This document shows positions 1-7,635 of a DNA stretch of 37,610 bases, piece by piece. Position numbers and translations under genes: made by a program. The DNA comes from Armatimonadota bacterium (lineage in GTDB: Bacteria > Armatimonadota > JAAZEB01). Where the stretch lies: the NCBI GenBank assembly GCA_012841485.1, contig DUUU01000421.1:1-37610 (forward strand), given 5' to 3'. Position 1 is the stretch's first letter, and each line of letters starts with the position of its first letter. The notes beneath the pieces are model-generated. The model did not search any database. It saw nothing but the letters and a program-made list of their open reading frames with translations, and was not told the origin of the DNA.

Positions 1-350
1 AGAACTACTACGGCGCCAACAGAGCCCTGGCGCTTGGAGGCGGCACCGGCGTCATCACGATGGCCTCTATCGAACAACCGGCCGCGACGGTCTGGCTGGG
101 CGACGCGCTCCCCAAGGGCGGGGATCCGAACACGGGCATGGGCCCCGCCACCACCCAAAAGGGCAGCGAGCTGCGCCCTCTCACGGCCGCCAACCTCGCA
201 TCGTATGGCCCTGGCACCGCGTGTGACGCCCGCTCGCTGCTGGCCATACGCCACAGCGGCATGGCCAATATCGCGTTCCTAGACGGACACGTCAAGGCAA
301 TGAAGTCTGAGGCAACCACCTCGCCTCAAGATATGTGGGATATGAAGTAG
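1..350 (+). CDS. Prepilin-like protein with H-X9-DG C-terminal motif (5'-truncated)
   Basis: Only the last ~115 codons are present; the frame is open from base 3 and enters from outside the window, ending at a TAG at 348-350. The C-terminal part contains a histidine followed by nine residues and then DG (RHSGMANIAFLDGHVKA), the H-X9-DG signature of DUF1559-type proteins. Family members usually begin with a type IV prepilin cleavage/methylation signal and are thought to be pseudopilin-like envelope proteins exported by a type II/IV pilus machine; that N-terminus is not visible here. The piece before the motif (NYYGANRALALGGG) is the usual glycine/asparagine-rich segment. Such genes are multiplied in Planctomycetota, Verrucomicrobiota and Armatimonadota. 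Two hairpins follow the stop. The function of this individual copy is unknown. Confidence 0.8.
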   Translation, partial: NYYGANRALALGGGTGVITMASIEQPAATVWLGDALPKGGDPNTGMGPATTQKGSELRPLTAANLASYGPGTACDARSLLAIRHSGMANIAFLDGHVKAMKSEATTSPQDMWDMK

Positions 351-368
351 TTGGATCTATTCGGTCCG

Positions 369-401
369 GTGCCCGAGGCGGACCCGCATCGCCTCGGGCA
401 C
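369..401. terminator. Perfect 12-bp hairpin, convergent terminator candidate
   Basis: GTGCCCGAGGCG and CGCCTCGGGCAC form a perfect 12-bp stem around a 9-nt loop. It lies 18 nt after the stop of the prepilin-like gene and before the stop of the oppositely oriented hemerythrin gene, so it could serve both strands. No T-tract follows on either side, so intrinsic termination is inferred from position and stem strength only. Confidence 0.6.
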
Positions 402-426
402 GGCGGCCCGTAGGGTGGATGGGCCT

Positions 427-454
427 GCGTCCGGCGGGTTTCCCCGCCGGACGC
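427..454. terminator. Second perfect 12-bp hairpin in tandem
   Basis: GCGTCCGGCGGG pairs perfectly with CCCGCCGGACGC across a TTTC tetraloop. It sits 25 nt after the first hairpin, between two convergent genes. Again there is no T-tract (the + strand continues GCGCGTGAAG). Best read as the second half of a bidirectional termination region. Confidence 0.6.
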
Positions 455-493
455 GCGCGTGAAGTATGCCGGGCGCGCCGGCGTGTCCCCTGG

Positions 494-1057
494 TCACGCT
501 CGAGTGGCGCTGAGGTAGGCATCGCGCCAATTGCTGATCAGGGCATGGTACTTCTCGTGGACCCCGGGTCCGACGCGCTCCTTCTCGATGCGCTCAAACT
601 CAGTCGCCAGGTGGCTATGCTCCGCGGCAGTCAGCCTTCGCTCGGCCATCGGGAAAAGGACCTGATTCTCCTTGACGATGTGGGCGCGCAGCAAGGCGAT
701 GTAGCCGAGCGCGTTCGCCGCGAACTCGCGGGCGCCATTCCCCCCGGCGCGCTCTTGTTTCAGCGCCTCGCCCATCGCCCGGATGTAAGCTCTCCCCTGC
801 GCGTGCTCCGAGAGCATCACGCCAATCGGTCCATTCTTGACAGGCACACCCCGGGCCGCCAGGGTAGGAAAGAGGAGATCCTCTTCCTTGCCATGGTGGC
901 ACCGATCCGCAAAGGTGCGCAGGAAGTCGAGGATACCCGCGGCATGGTCAAGGTTGATGGTGCGCTTGCTCTGGAGATCCTCGGATAGACGTTCGAGAAC
1001 CGAGAGCACAACCTGGATGCTCTCGTGCTCGTCGCGCAGTTGGTCCGTCGCATACAT
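494..1057 (-). CDS. Hemerythrin HHE-domain protein
   Basis: A 187-residue protein with the hemerythrin-like HHE cation-binding fold: a four-helix bundle that holds a di-iron centre and binds O2, NO or senses iron/redox state. Candidate ligands are in the expected order: H11 in the first helix, H54/H55 with E58/E59 (HHGKEEDLLFP), H85 (SEHAQGR), and H126 with E130 (HIVKENQVLFP). There is no signal peptide or membrane segment, so it is probably cytoplasmic. The length is normal for single-domain HHE proteins. The start has an AAGGGATGAG-type ribosome site upstream. It lies 99 nt downstream of rqcH on the same strand, but a palindrome overlapping a consensus -35 hexamer sits in that gap, suggesting separate control. 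No regulator or partner gene is adjacent, so whether it detoxifies NO or stores O2 cannot be told. Confidence 0.88.
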   Translation of the reverse strand: MYATDQLRDEHESIQVVLSVLERLSEDLQSKRTINLDHAAGILDFLRTFADRCHHGKEEDLLFPTLAARGVPVKNGPIGVMLSEHAQGRAYIRAMGEALKQERAGGNGAREFAANALGYIALLRAHIVKENQVLFPMAERRLTAAEHSHLATEFERIEKERVGPGVHEKYHALISNWRDAYLSATRA

Positions 1058-1117
1058 GGCAGCTCATCCCTTCCCCAACGTTGGTCCCGTCTTAGCACAC
1101 TGCGCCAGAAGGCGCTA

Positions 1118-1129
1118 TGACAATTGTCA
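1118..1129. promoter_or_regulatory. Palindrome TGACAATTGTCA overlapping a -35-like hexamer
   Basis: A perfect 12-bp palindrome lies 60 nt upstream of the hemerythrin start. Read on the minus strand it begins with TTGACA, an exact -35 consensus, but no good -10 hexamer follows at 16-18 nt. A palindrome placed on a -35 is the usual look of a dimeric repressor or activator site. The regulator is unknown. Confidence 0.4.
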
Positions 1130-1156
1130 ACGAATGCGGGGGGAGGCCGCGCGACC

Positions 1157-2926
1157 TTACAGCCCGGGCTCGACGTGCAGCGTCTTCTCGTGGGTATACT
1201 GCACCGTGCCCGGCGCGGAACCGCGGCGCTTGACGACGTATTTGCGGAGAGTGTAGTCAACCGGCACGAGAGCCGAGTGCTTGGAGGCGCTATGGAGGGC
1301 GCACAGCTTCGCGGCCTCGCGGATCACCTCGGGCGGCACGCGCTCCGGGTGCTTGCCGGTGCGGATGACGACATGGGCGGAGGTCACTCCTCGGGCATGC
1401 AACCAGAGATCCTCCGGCTCGGCGATATGGCGAGTGAGATGGTCATTCTCGGTGGCGTTGCGGCCCAAGAGCACCTCATACCCGCCAATGGGCCGGTGCT
1501 GAACGCCGCTCGCAGCCGAGGCACGCTCCCGCGTGGCAGGCGCCGGTGTCTCGCGCAGGACCCCCAGGGCGCGTAGCTCGGGCGCCAGCGCATCCAGCTC
1601 CTCTCGCGAGCGTGCTGCCTCCAGGAGCGGGCGGATTGCCTGCAGGGCCGAAACGCGCTCCTGCTCCTCCTCCCACTGCCGCTCCAGGTGCGGCACCGCG
1701 TCTACCAGCTTGCGCGCGCGCTTGAAGCGTTTCTCCACCTGCTCGCGCGCCGGCAGAGTCGGGTCTAGCGTGAGCGTGACCTCCTTCTGCTCCGGATCGT
1801 AGAAATCCACGACGGTCACCTGCTCTGCCCCACGGGCGATGCGGCCCAGGTTCGAGAGGAGGAGTGTGGCCTCGCGCTCCAGGTCCGGGGCTTTCCGCGC
1901 GGCTTCGATCCCCTCCTCTGCCTCGCGGATCCGGCGTTCGGCATAACGGCTCGTATCGGCCACCGCGCGCAGAAACGCGCGCCGACGGGCCTCCACGGCT
2001 TCATGGGCGATGCGGTAGGTGTAGTAATCCTCCAGGGCCTCGCTCGCGCTCTCCGCCGGCTGGCGCTCGCCCCCGGGCGGCGGCTCGGTCTCCGGAAGAA
2101 ACGCGGCACCCGCGGGCACACCACGGGCATCGCAGAGGAGCGCGGGCACGTAGGTCGTCGGGTCTGCCACGGCGCGCAGTGCGCTGGCCACCACGCCGGG
2201 CGCAACGCCACCGGCAGGGGTCTCCGCATCCACATGGCACCGTGCCAGCACCGCGGCAAGCGCCGTCGGCCCGAGCGGGAACTCGTCGCGCAGGAGGTCC
2301 GCTAACACCGCCTCGGGATCTTCGCGGACGAACGCGGCGATCATCTCGGCGGTCGCCTCTGCCGGATCCCGCTTGCCGCCCGTGGGAGGCGGCGTGTAGG
2401 GAATCCCCGGATGCACCGGGCGCACGCGGCTCTCCCGGGCACTCACGCGCTTGATCGCATCCAGGAGGGTGCCGCCCGCGTTCACGAGCATCAGGTTGCT
2501 GTGCTTCCCCATCACCTCCAGCACGAGGCGCGTCTCCGTCTCGCCGAAGCGGAAAGTGAGGTGCAGGACGCGGTCGAAGCCGATCTGCCGGGCGCCTGCA
2601 AGGAAGGAACCCTTCAGGTGCTTGCGCAGGAGCATCGTGAAGGGAGGAGGCGCGGTGATCGAGCGTCGGGCCGGTGAGATGCCCTCATCTGTTGGACACT
2701 CCGGGCGTTCATCGCGCGCTGCCCGAGAGGGGGGCCTATCAGCGAGGAGATGGGCGCGGCCATGTCGGGCGTGCGCCGAGAGGAGCAGACGGCGGTTTCT
2801 CCCCCGAAGGCGGAGAGTCAGAACCACCGTCTCCTCTTCCGGCTGGTGCACCTGCTGCACCTGCGCCCCGGCCAGGGAGTCGATCTCCCGGGCGACCGCA
2901 GCCATCGCTATGCTATCGAACGCCAT
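1157..2926 (-). CDS. rqcH: RqcH / NFACT-family ribosome quality control protein
   Basis: 589 residues, the usual size for bacterial RqcH (NEMF/Rqc2 homologue, formerly 'fibronectin-binding protein' FbpA). RqcH binds split 50S subunits carrying stalled peptidyl-tRNA and recruits tRNA-Ala to add an alanine tail that marks the peptide for degradation. Visible parts: NFACT-N domain with the conserved early Asp (MAFDSIAM, D4) and the D-R pair (GFDRVLHLTF, D118/R119) needed in the family; a central charged coiled-coil region (about 300-450, EARRRAFLRAVADTSR onward); and the NFACT-R domain from about 482 to the end (GYEVLLGRNATENDHL, DLWLHARGVTSAHVVI). The N-domain carries an extra Arg/Pro-rich insertion around residues 63-95. 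It starts 23 nt after the ilvD stop without an obvious Shine-Dalgarno, so translation probably depends on the upstream gene. Confidence 0.93.
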   Translation of the reverse strand: MAFDSIAMAAVAREIDSLAGAQVQQVHQPEEETVVLTLRLRGRNRRLLLSAHARHGRAHLLADRPPSRAARDERPECPTDEGISPARRSITAPPPFTMLLRKHLKGSFLAGARQIGFDRVLHLTFRFGETETRLVLEVMGKHSNLMLVNAGGTLLDAIKRVSARESRVRPVHPGIPYTPPPTGGKRDPAEATAEMIAAFVREDPEAVLADLLRDEFPLGPTALAAVLARCHVDAETPAGGVAPGVVASALRAVADPTTYVPALLCDARGVPAGAAFLPETEPPPGGERQPAESASEALEDYYTYRIAHEAVEARRRAFLRAVADTSRYAERRIREAEEGIEAARKAPDLEREATLLLSNLGRIARGAEQVTVVDFYDPEQKEVTLTLDPTLPAREQVEKRFKRARKLVDAVPHLERQWEEEQERVSALQAIRPLLEAARSREELDALAPELRALGVLRETPAPATRERASAASGVQHRPIGGYEVLLGRNATENDHLTRHIAEPEDLWLHARGVTSAHVVIRTGKHPERVPPEVIREAAKLCALHSASKHSALVPVDYTLRKYVVKRRGSAPGTVQYTHEKTLHVEPGL

Positions 2927-2949
2927 GGTCGTCTATGAGAACGGACGCC

Positions 2950-4617
2950 TCAGACGCGAAGGACCGCCCCGGTGTTCGCCGAGGTGACCATCTTCTGGTA
3001 GCGAGCGAGCCAACCAGATTTCACCTTCGGATCCGGCGCTCTCCACTCCGCCTTGCGCCGGGCCAACTCCTCATCGCTCAGCTTCACCTCCAGGCGGCGA
3101 TTGGTGATATCGACCACCACGATGTCGCCGTCATGCAGGAGGCCGATGGGGCCTCCCTCGGCCGCTTCCGGCGAGATATGCCCGAGGCAGATGCCGCGCG
3201 TGCCCCCAGAGAAGCGCCCATCCGTAATCAGCGCCACCTTCTGGCCGAGGCCCTGGCCCACGATCATCGATGTCGGCGAGAGCATCTCCGGCATGCCGGG
3301 GCCTCCCTTGGGGCCTTCATACCGGATGACCACCACATCGCCCTCTTTGACACGCTGCGCCGCAATCCCTTCGAGCGCCTCGTCCTGCGAATTGAACACC
3401 ACCGCAGGACCCTCATGGCGGGTGATGCCCGGGGCCACGGCGTCCGTCTTCAGCACGGCGCCATCAGGCGCCAGGTTGCCTGTGAGGACGGCGAGTCCTC
3501 CCGTGGGCGCGTAGGCGTTCTCCACGGTGCGGATGACGTCGGTATCGCGGTTCTCGGCGCGCGCGATGCTCTCGCCGAGAGTGCCAAGGGTCACGGTCTT
3601 CGCGTCCAGGTGCAACACACCGGGCCGGCTCGCGACTTCCTTCAAGATAGCCATCACGCCGCCCGCGCGATCCACGTCCTCCATGTGATAGTGGCCTGCC
3701 GGGCTCACTTTGCACACATACGGCACGCGGTCCGCGAGCGCGTCGAGCCGCGATAGCGGGTAGTCCACGCCGGCCTCTGTTGCCAACGCCAGGGTATGCA
3801 GAACCGTATTCGTCGAGCCACCCATCGCCATATCGAGGATGAAGGCGTTGTCGATGGCGTCGGCGGTGACGATGTCACGCGGGCGCAGGTCGGCCTCGAC
3901 CAGCTTCATAATCTGCCGGGCCGCGGCGCGCGCCAGCTCCAGACGCTGGGGCGACTTCGCCAGGATGGTTCCGTTGCCGGGAAGGGCCATGCCCAGTGCC
4001 TCGCACAGGCAGTTCATCGAGTTGGCGGTAAACATGCCGGAACAGGAGCCGCATCCCGGGCAGCCATAGTCCTCCAGCTCCTTCAGTCGGGCCTCATCGA
4101 TGAGCCCGGCCTGCACCGCGCCCACGCCCTCGAAGACCGAGATGAGATCGATGCTCTTGCCGGAAGGGGTGCGGCCCGCGGCCATCGGGCCCCCACTCAC
4201 GAAGAGCGTGGGCACGTTGAGGCGCATCGCCGCGTTCAACATGCCCGGCACGATCTTGTCGCAGTTCGGGATGCAGATCAGGGCGTCGAAGCAATGCGCC
4301 GCGACCATCGTCTCCACGCAGTCGGCGATCAACTCGCGGCTGGCGAGGGAGTAGCGCATGCCCAGATGCCCCATGGCAATGCCATCATCCACGGCGATGG
4401 TGTTGAAAACGAAGGGGACGCCGCCGGCCTCGCGCACGGCCTGCTTCACCACCTCGCCAAAGCCGTAGAGGTGAGCGTGGCCAGGTACAATATCGGTGTA
4501 AGAGTTGGCAATCCCGATGAACGGCTTCTCCATGTCCGCATCGGTCACCCCGACCGCCTTGAGCAAGCTGCGGTGCGGGGCTTTATCATAGCCCTTCTTG
4601 ATCGTGTCGCTGCGCAT
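2950..4617 (-). CDS. ilvD: Dihydroxy-acid dehydratase
   Basis: IlvD converts 2,3-dihydroxy-isovalerate and 2,3-dihydroxy-3-methylvalerate to the 2-oxo acids that precede valine, leucine and isoleucine; it is a cytosolic Fe-S enzyme. The 555-residue length is normal. Family marks: VDDGIAMGH (Mg-binding Asp near 78), [11 protein letters not shown] (C119, cluster ligand) and [20 protein letters not shown] (cluster ligands around 186-192), plus GGSTNTVLH and the C-terminal [11 protein letters not shown] chose ATG 4617 rather than the in-frame GTG at 4623 because GGAGGAG is spaced 5 nt from the ATG but overlaps the GTG. A near-consensus promoter lies about 75 nt upstream with a small structured leader between. 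rqcH follows 23 nt downstream. No other ilv/leu gene is in the window, so this step is uncoupled from the rest of the pathway here. Confidence 0.97.
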   Translation of the reverse strand: MRSDTIKKGYDKAPHRSLLKAVGVTDADMEKPFIGIANSYTDIVPGHAHLYGFGEVVKQAVREAGGVPFVFNTIAVDDGIAMGHLGMRYSLASRELIADCVETMVAAHCFDALICIPNCDKIVPGMLNAAMRLNVPTLFVSGGPMAAGRTPSGKSIDLISVFEGVGAVQAGLIDEARLKELEDYGCPGCGSCSGMFTANSMNCLCEALGMALPGNGTILAKSPQRLELARAAARQIMKLVEADLRPRDIVTADAIDNAFILDMAMGGSTNTVLHTLALATEAGVDYPLSRLDALADRVPYVCKVSPAGHYHMEDVDRAGGVMAILKEVASRPGVLHLDAKTVTLGTLGESIARAENRDTDVIRTVENAYAPTGGLAVLTGNLAPDGAVLKTDAVAPGITRHEGPAVVFNSQDEALEGIAAQRVKEGDVVVIRYEGPKGGPGMPEMLSPTSMIVGQGLGQKVALITDGRFSGGTRGICLGHISPEAAEGGPIGLLHDGDIVVVDITNRRLEVKLSDEELARRKAEWRAPDPKVKSGWLARYQKMVTSANTGAVLRV

Positions 4618-4630
4618 GGTCACTCCTCCG

Positions 4631-4652
4631 GCAATCGCGGATCGCAGATTGC
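4631..4652 (-). promoter_or_regulatory. Leader hairpin just upstream of the ilvD ribosome binding site
   Basis: GCAATC-GCG pairs with CGC-A-GATTGC (one bulged A, loop GAT), giving a 9-bp stem that ends 3 nt from the GGAGGAG site. A second short stem CCGA-TCG-TCGG follows at 4652-4662 and TAGGACGCC is repeated at 4665 and 4680. These lie within the inferred ~70-nt 5' leader. A role in translational or transcriptional control is inference. Confidence 0.35.
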
Positions 4653-4696
4653 CGATCGTCGGATTAGGACGCCCTGGCGTAGGACGCCGATACCCT

Positions 4697-4725
4697 ATTA
4701 TAACACAAAGCGGAGACTCTGTCCT
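4697..4725 (-). promoter_or_regulatory. Sigma-70-type promoter for ilvD
   Basis: On the minus strand AGGACA (-35, 4720-4725, four of six consensus bases) is followed after exactly 17 nt by a perfect TATAAT (-10, 4697-4702). Transcription would begin near 4690, about 70 nt before the ilvD ATG. Confidence 0.75.
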
Positions 4726-4997
4726 GAAGAAGGGCCATCGGTGATGCCAGGGGCATCGCGCGGATGCAGACGTCAGCGCTGCTCGTAGGCAAAGCCCTAC
4801 TGGCTGGCTCCCGCAGGCCTGTAGATCCGCACCTATAGAGGCCCATGCGCCCGCACTCCGCGGCGGTCCCCTTCCTCCGCGGTATCGGCGCCGGCCCGCG
4901 GTCGGGGCGTACGAAGGCTGGCGGTGCTCGCACAGCCCCCATCCCCGCCCGTCTCCTCCATCCGCGGCATCGACGCCGGCCGGCCCCGGCGGCGGGG
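4726..4997. other. Gene-free spacer, GC-rich
   Basis: With the ilvD leader, about 380 nt between the ilvD start and the stop of the next leftward gene hold no convincing gene. Besides the ilvD promoter it contains one imperfect direct repeat (see the 4876-4981 entry) and a short GCCCC/GGGGC hairpin at 4983-4998 that touches the stop codon of the downstream-facing gene and may help terminate it. Confidence 0.5.
4876..4981 (+). repeat. Imperfect 21-nt direct repeat, two copies
   Basis: A 21-nt unit at 4876-4896 (TCCGCGGTATCGGCGCC...) recurs at 4961-4981 (TCCGCGGCATCGACGCC...) with only two differences, 85 nt apart start to start. Both copies are preceded by a C/T-rich stretch. The region codes for nothing recognisable. 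It may be a relic of a dispersed intergenic repeat family. Confidence 0.45.
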
Positions 4998-5513
4998 CTA
5001 CTCCTCTTTAAGCGCAGGCTCCATGCGGAGGCCGGCGAAGACGGCCACCTCTTCGCGGGTATAGCGCTCGCCCATCCCCTTCCCATGGCGCGGGAAGGTG
5101 GCGGGCTCGACGCGCACGGTGACGGTGTAATCGCCCTCCTTTGGAATGCACCAGTTGGCGCCGTAGTGGTAGAGGAAGGGATGCCAAAGGAAAGGCTGGA
5201 CCTTGGTACCCAGCTCTTGCCCTCCCGGCGTAGAAAGCGTCACATAGACGCTCAGGCCGGGGATGAACCGGCCGTCTACCGCGTCGCGCACCACGACCTC
5301 CACGTGCTGATTCTCGCTCGGGGAGGGGTTCCGCCAGTGGAGAGCGCCCGCATGCCACACCCATGCCCCCCGCGCGCCCCCTGTAGCGACGGCAATCGCG
5401 TAGTCGCCCACGCACTGCTCGAAGCCCGGGCTCCTCTCCAGCAGCTGCTTCAGGGCGCTCTCCTCGGCCTTGCCAAGTTGATCTCGGGCAGCGCTCTCGT
5501 TCTCATCCAGCAT
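4998..5513 (-). CDS. Iron-transport (P19/Tp34-like) domain protein, no signal peptide
   Basis: 171 residues. From about residue 55 onward the sequence resembles the periplasmic Fe2+/Cu-binding P19/Tp34 family (Pfam Iron_transport): [19 protein letters not shown], then [19 protein letters not shown], then [19 protein letters not shown]. The HYGxN block and the TFPRHGK block are the family's conserved metal-site strands, and the total fold would be an immunoglobulin-like beta sandwich. Unlike typical members it has no signal peptide: the N-terminal ~35 residues are hydrophilic and probably helical ([20 protein letters not shown]). The start is supported by GGGAGATAAGGA shortly upstream. No FTR1 permease or P19 partner gene is adjacent. 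The assignment is by remembered motifs, not a search; a non-transport cytoplasmic metal-binding role is possible. Confidence 0.6.
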   Translation of the reverse strand: MLDENESAARDQLGKAEESALKQLLERSPGFEQCVGDYAIAVATGGARGAWVWHAGALHWRNPSPSENQHVEVVVRDAVDGRFIPGLSVYVTLSTPGGQELGTKVQPFLWHPFLYHYGANWCIPKEGDYTVTVRVEPATFPRHGKGMGERYTREEVAVFAGLRMEPALKEE

Positions 5514-5836
5514 TCCTTATCTCCCTGCCGGCGGCTTCCAGCGCGATAGCCAGGCCGCGCTGCATAGCGCCTTGTTGTAGTGTACCCCAAGCCAGGCGGT
5601 GGCAAACAGAGCCGGGAAAGCCGTGAGGGAGACGCGCCCCGTTAGGACCGAAGCAGGGCGAGCACTCGTAGCACGCACCTGCCCCCCTCGCGGGTGAGAT
5701 ACATACTCCGATGGAGTAGCTACCGCGTTAGGACCGGGGCCCCGTGGCGGGCAGGCCCATCGGCGCATGGAAGGCACTTTGAAGGAGCCGATAATTGAAA
5801 GTGGTGGGAGGAACTACTGGCCCTGTTCCTCTACGA
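5514..5836. other. Gene-free spacer with small palindromes and a repeat
   Basis: No convincing gene in either direction. It contains a 10-nt direct repeat GTTAGGACCG at 5641 and 5727 (86 nt apart), a TACTCC-GAT-GGAGTA hairpin at 5704-5718, and the palindrome CGGGGCCCCG at 5735-5744. It is upstream of the iron-binding-like gene on the minus strand, so some of this could be its leader, but no good promoter hexamers are seen. Confidence 0.4.
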
Positions 5837-5867
5837 GAGGCGGAGGGGCGCCCGCCCCCTCCGCCTC
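5837..5867. terminator. 12-bp GC hairpin after the UbiD-family gene
   Basis: GAGGCGGAGGGG pairs perfectly with CCCCTCCGCCTC around a 7-nt loop. It lies 25 nt beyond the stop of the leftward UbiD-family gene, the expected place for its terminator. No T-tract follows on the minus strand. Confidence 0.6.
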
Positions 5868-5891
5868 CACTCTATTGAACGGCCGGGCAGG

Positions 5892-7334
5892 CTACAGCCC
5901 CAGCTTTGGCCAGATCGCATCCACGCGTGCCTTCACTTCCTGCGACATGACGATCTCTGGAGGCCACTCCCGGGTATGCCCTTCTTCCAGCCACTTGCGT
6001 GTCGCATCGAGGCCTAGCTTGCCGCCCCAGTCCGGCATCTGCGAGGCGTGATCGAGGACATCAGTCGGGCCCTCGGAGAGGACCACGTCGCGTCTGGGAT
6101 CGAGATTGGCACCCACGCGCCAGATCACCTCGCCGAGGTCCTGGACGTTGCACTCTTGATCCACGACGACGACGATCTTTGTCGACATGAGCTGGCCCAG
6201 GCCCCAGATGGCGTGCATCACCTTGCGCGCGTGCCCTGGATAGCGCTTCTCGATGGAGACGATCGCCAGGTTATGGAAAGCGCCCTCCACCGGGAGGTTG
6301 AGATCCACGATTTCGGGCACGCTCTTGCGGATCAGCGGGAGAAAGAGGCGCTCCGTCGCCTTCCCCATCGGGCCATCTTCCATGGGGGGAACGCCCACCA
6401 CGGTGGTCGGGTAGATTGGATCGCGCTGGTGCGTGATCGCCGTGAGGTGGAAAACGGGATAGTCGTCCGCCAGCGAATAGAAGCCGGTGTGGTCCCCGAA
6501 CGGGCCCTCGCGCCGGCGCTCTCCGGGCTCCACATAGCCCTCCAGGACGATCTGCGCGTTCGCGGGTACCTCCAGGTCGATGGTGCGACACTTCACCAAC
6601 TCCACGGGCCGCCGCCGCAGGTAGCCTGCCAGCATCAGTTCGTCCATCTCGTCTGGGAGAGGCGCCGTCGCCGCGTAGGTCACCGCCGGGTCGGGTCCGA
6701 GGGCAATGGCCACCTCCAGACGGCGGCCAAGCGCCTCGGCGACGCGGTAATGCGTTGCGCCCCCCTTGTGGCGCTGCCAGTGCATCCCCAGGGTGCGCGC
6801 ATCAAACTTCTGGAGGCGGTACATCCCGACGTTGCGCGTTCCCCGCTCCGGATGCTTCGTGATCACCAGGGGAAGCGTGATATACGGCCCGCCATCCAGC
6901 GGCCAGCACTGGATAATTGGGAGCAGATCGAGCGAGGGGGAATCGGTGATCACCACTTCCTGGCAAGGGGCAGACGTGACGGTGCGCGTCGCCATATCCG
7001 CCAGCACCTTGAGGCGTGGGAGCATCTGCAGCTTGCCCACGAGCGACGCGGGGATCCTCGGCTCCAGCAGCTCGGCAATCTCGGCGGCCAGCGCGTCGAT
7101 GCTCTCGGCACCAAGCGCCAGGGCCATCCGCTCCATCGTGCCGAAGGCGTTGATCAGCACCGGCCAGCGGTGTCCTTTCACGTTGGTGAAAAGGAGCGCG
7201 GGCCCCTGCCGCTTCACGACGCGGTCGGTGATCTCGGTGATCTCGAGGCAGGGATCTACCTCGGCCTGGATCTCTTTCAGCTCCCCCCGTTCTCGGAGGA
7301 CTTTCACAAACTCCTTGAGGTCACGATAGGCCAT
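5892..7334 (-). CDS. ubiD: UbiD-family prenylated-FMN decarboxylase
   Basis: 480 residues, the normal UbiD length. UbiD enzymes use prenylated FMN (made by UbiX) for reversible non-oxidative decarboxylation of aromatic or alpha,beta-unsaturated acids, classically 3-polyprenyl-4-hydroxybenzoate in quinone synthesis. Family marks: RNVGMYRLQKFD (about 167-178, metal and prFMN binding), GMHWQRHKGG, EGPFGDHTGFY (E276 and D281, the catalytic E-x4-D/E pair), ITHQRDPIYPTTVVG, and the C-terminal DHASQMPDWGGKLGLDATRK. The start at 7334 (MAYRDLKEFV) follows GGGAA about 8 nt upstream; a longer frame continues to 8114 but is antisense to ffh. No ubiX lies in the window, so a quinone role versus another aromatic acid cannot be decided. 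It is divergent from ffh. Confidence 0.93.
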   Translation of the reverse strand: MAYRDLKEFVKVLRERGELKEIQAEVDPCLEITEITDRVVKRQGPALLFTNVKGHRWPVLINAFGTMERMALALGAESIDALAAEIAELLEPRIPASLVGKLQMLPRLKVLADMATRTVTSAPCQEVVITDSPSLDLLPIIQCWPLDGGPYITLPLVITKHPERGTRNVGMYRLQKFDARTLGMHWQRHKGGATHYRVAEALGRRLEVAIALGPDPAVTYAATAPLPDEMDELMLAGYLRRRPVELVKCRTIDLEVPANAQIVLEGYVEPGERRREGPFGDHTGFYSLADDYPVFHLTAITHQRDPIYPTTVVGVPPMEDGPMGKATERLFLPLIRKSVPEIVDLNLPVEGAFHNLAIVSIEKRYPGHARKVMHAIWGLGQLMSTKIVVVVDQECNVQDLGEVIWRVGANLDPRRDVVLSEGPTDVLDHASQMPDWGGKLGLDATRKWLEEGHTREWPPEIVMSQEVKARVDAIWPKLGL

Positions 7335-7580
7335 ACTGTTCCCAATTCCCTCATCCCGCGATAGCGCGCAGGTACCGCCTCGCGCAGGAGGGGGCTTTTC
7401 CATCGCCCTTCCACACGCGGGCCGCGTCCCCCTCCGGCATCGGCGAGCGCGCGGGCGCACGAGCAGCCTTGCTCCTATTCGGGCTCGTGCCCGGCGGACT
7501 CCTGCCATCAGGGGGCGACGCCCATCGCGAGAGCTCCCTCCTCGGGAGGGGTGTCGTCCACCTCGCGCATCAATCTTGCA
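7335..7580. other. Divergent spacer between ubiD and ffh
   Basis: About 300 nt (with the ffh promoter) without a gene. The only structure I can support is a short CCCTCC-TCG-GGAGGG hairpin near 7537-7551. The ffh promoter occupies the right end; no equally good promoter is visible for ubiD. Confidence 0.45.
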
Positions 7581-7610
7581 TTGACTTGGGTTCGTCTCCT
7601 GTGCTATACT
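7581..7610 (+). promoter_or_regulatory. Promoter of the ffh-ribosomal operon
   Basis: TTGACT (7581-7586) and TATACT (7605-7610) separated by 18 nt, with TGC directly before the -10 (extended -10). The inferred start near 7617 leaves a leader of only ~20 nt before the ffh ATG, with no strong Shine-Dalgarno in it. Confidence 0.75.
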
Positions 7611-7635
7611 TGTCCGGTACATCGAGATTATCGCT

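Noticed and set aside
2674..4788. Two long + strand open frames (360 and 330 codons)
   Set aside because: They are antisense to ilvD and rqcH and resemble no protein family.
6048..7364. A 438-codon + strand open frame
   Set aside because: Antisense shadow of the UbiD-family gene.
7335..7635. Possible SRP RNA gene next to ffh
   Set aside because: The conserved GGAAGCAGC-type loop is absent here and in the rest of the window as far as I could scan.
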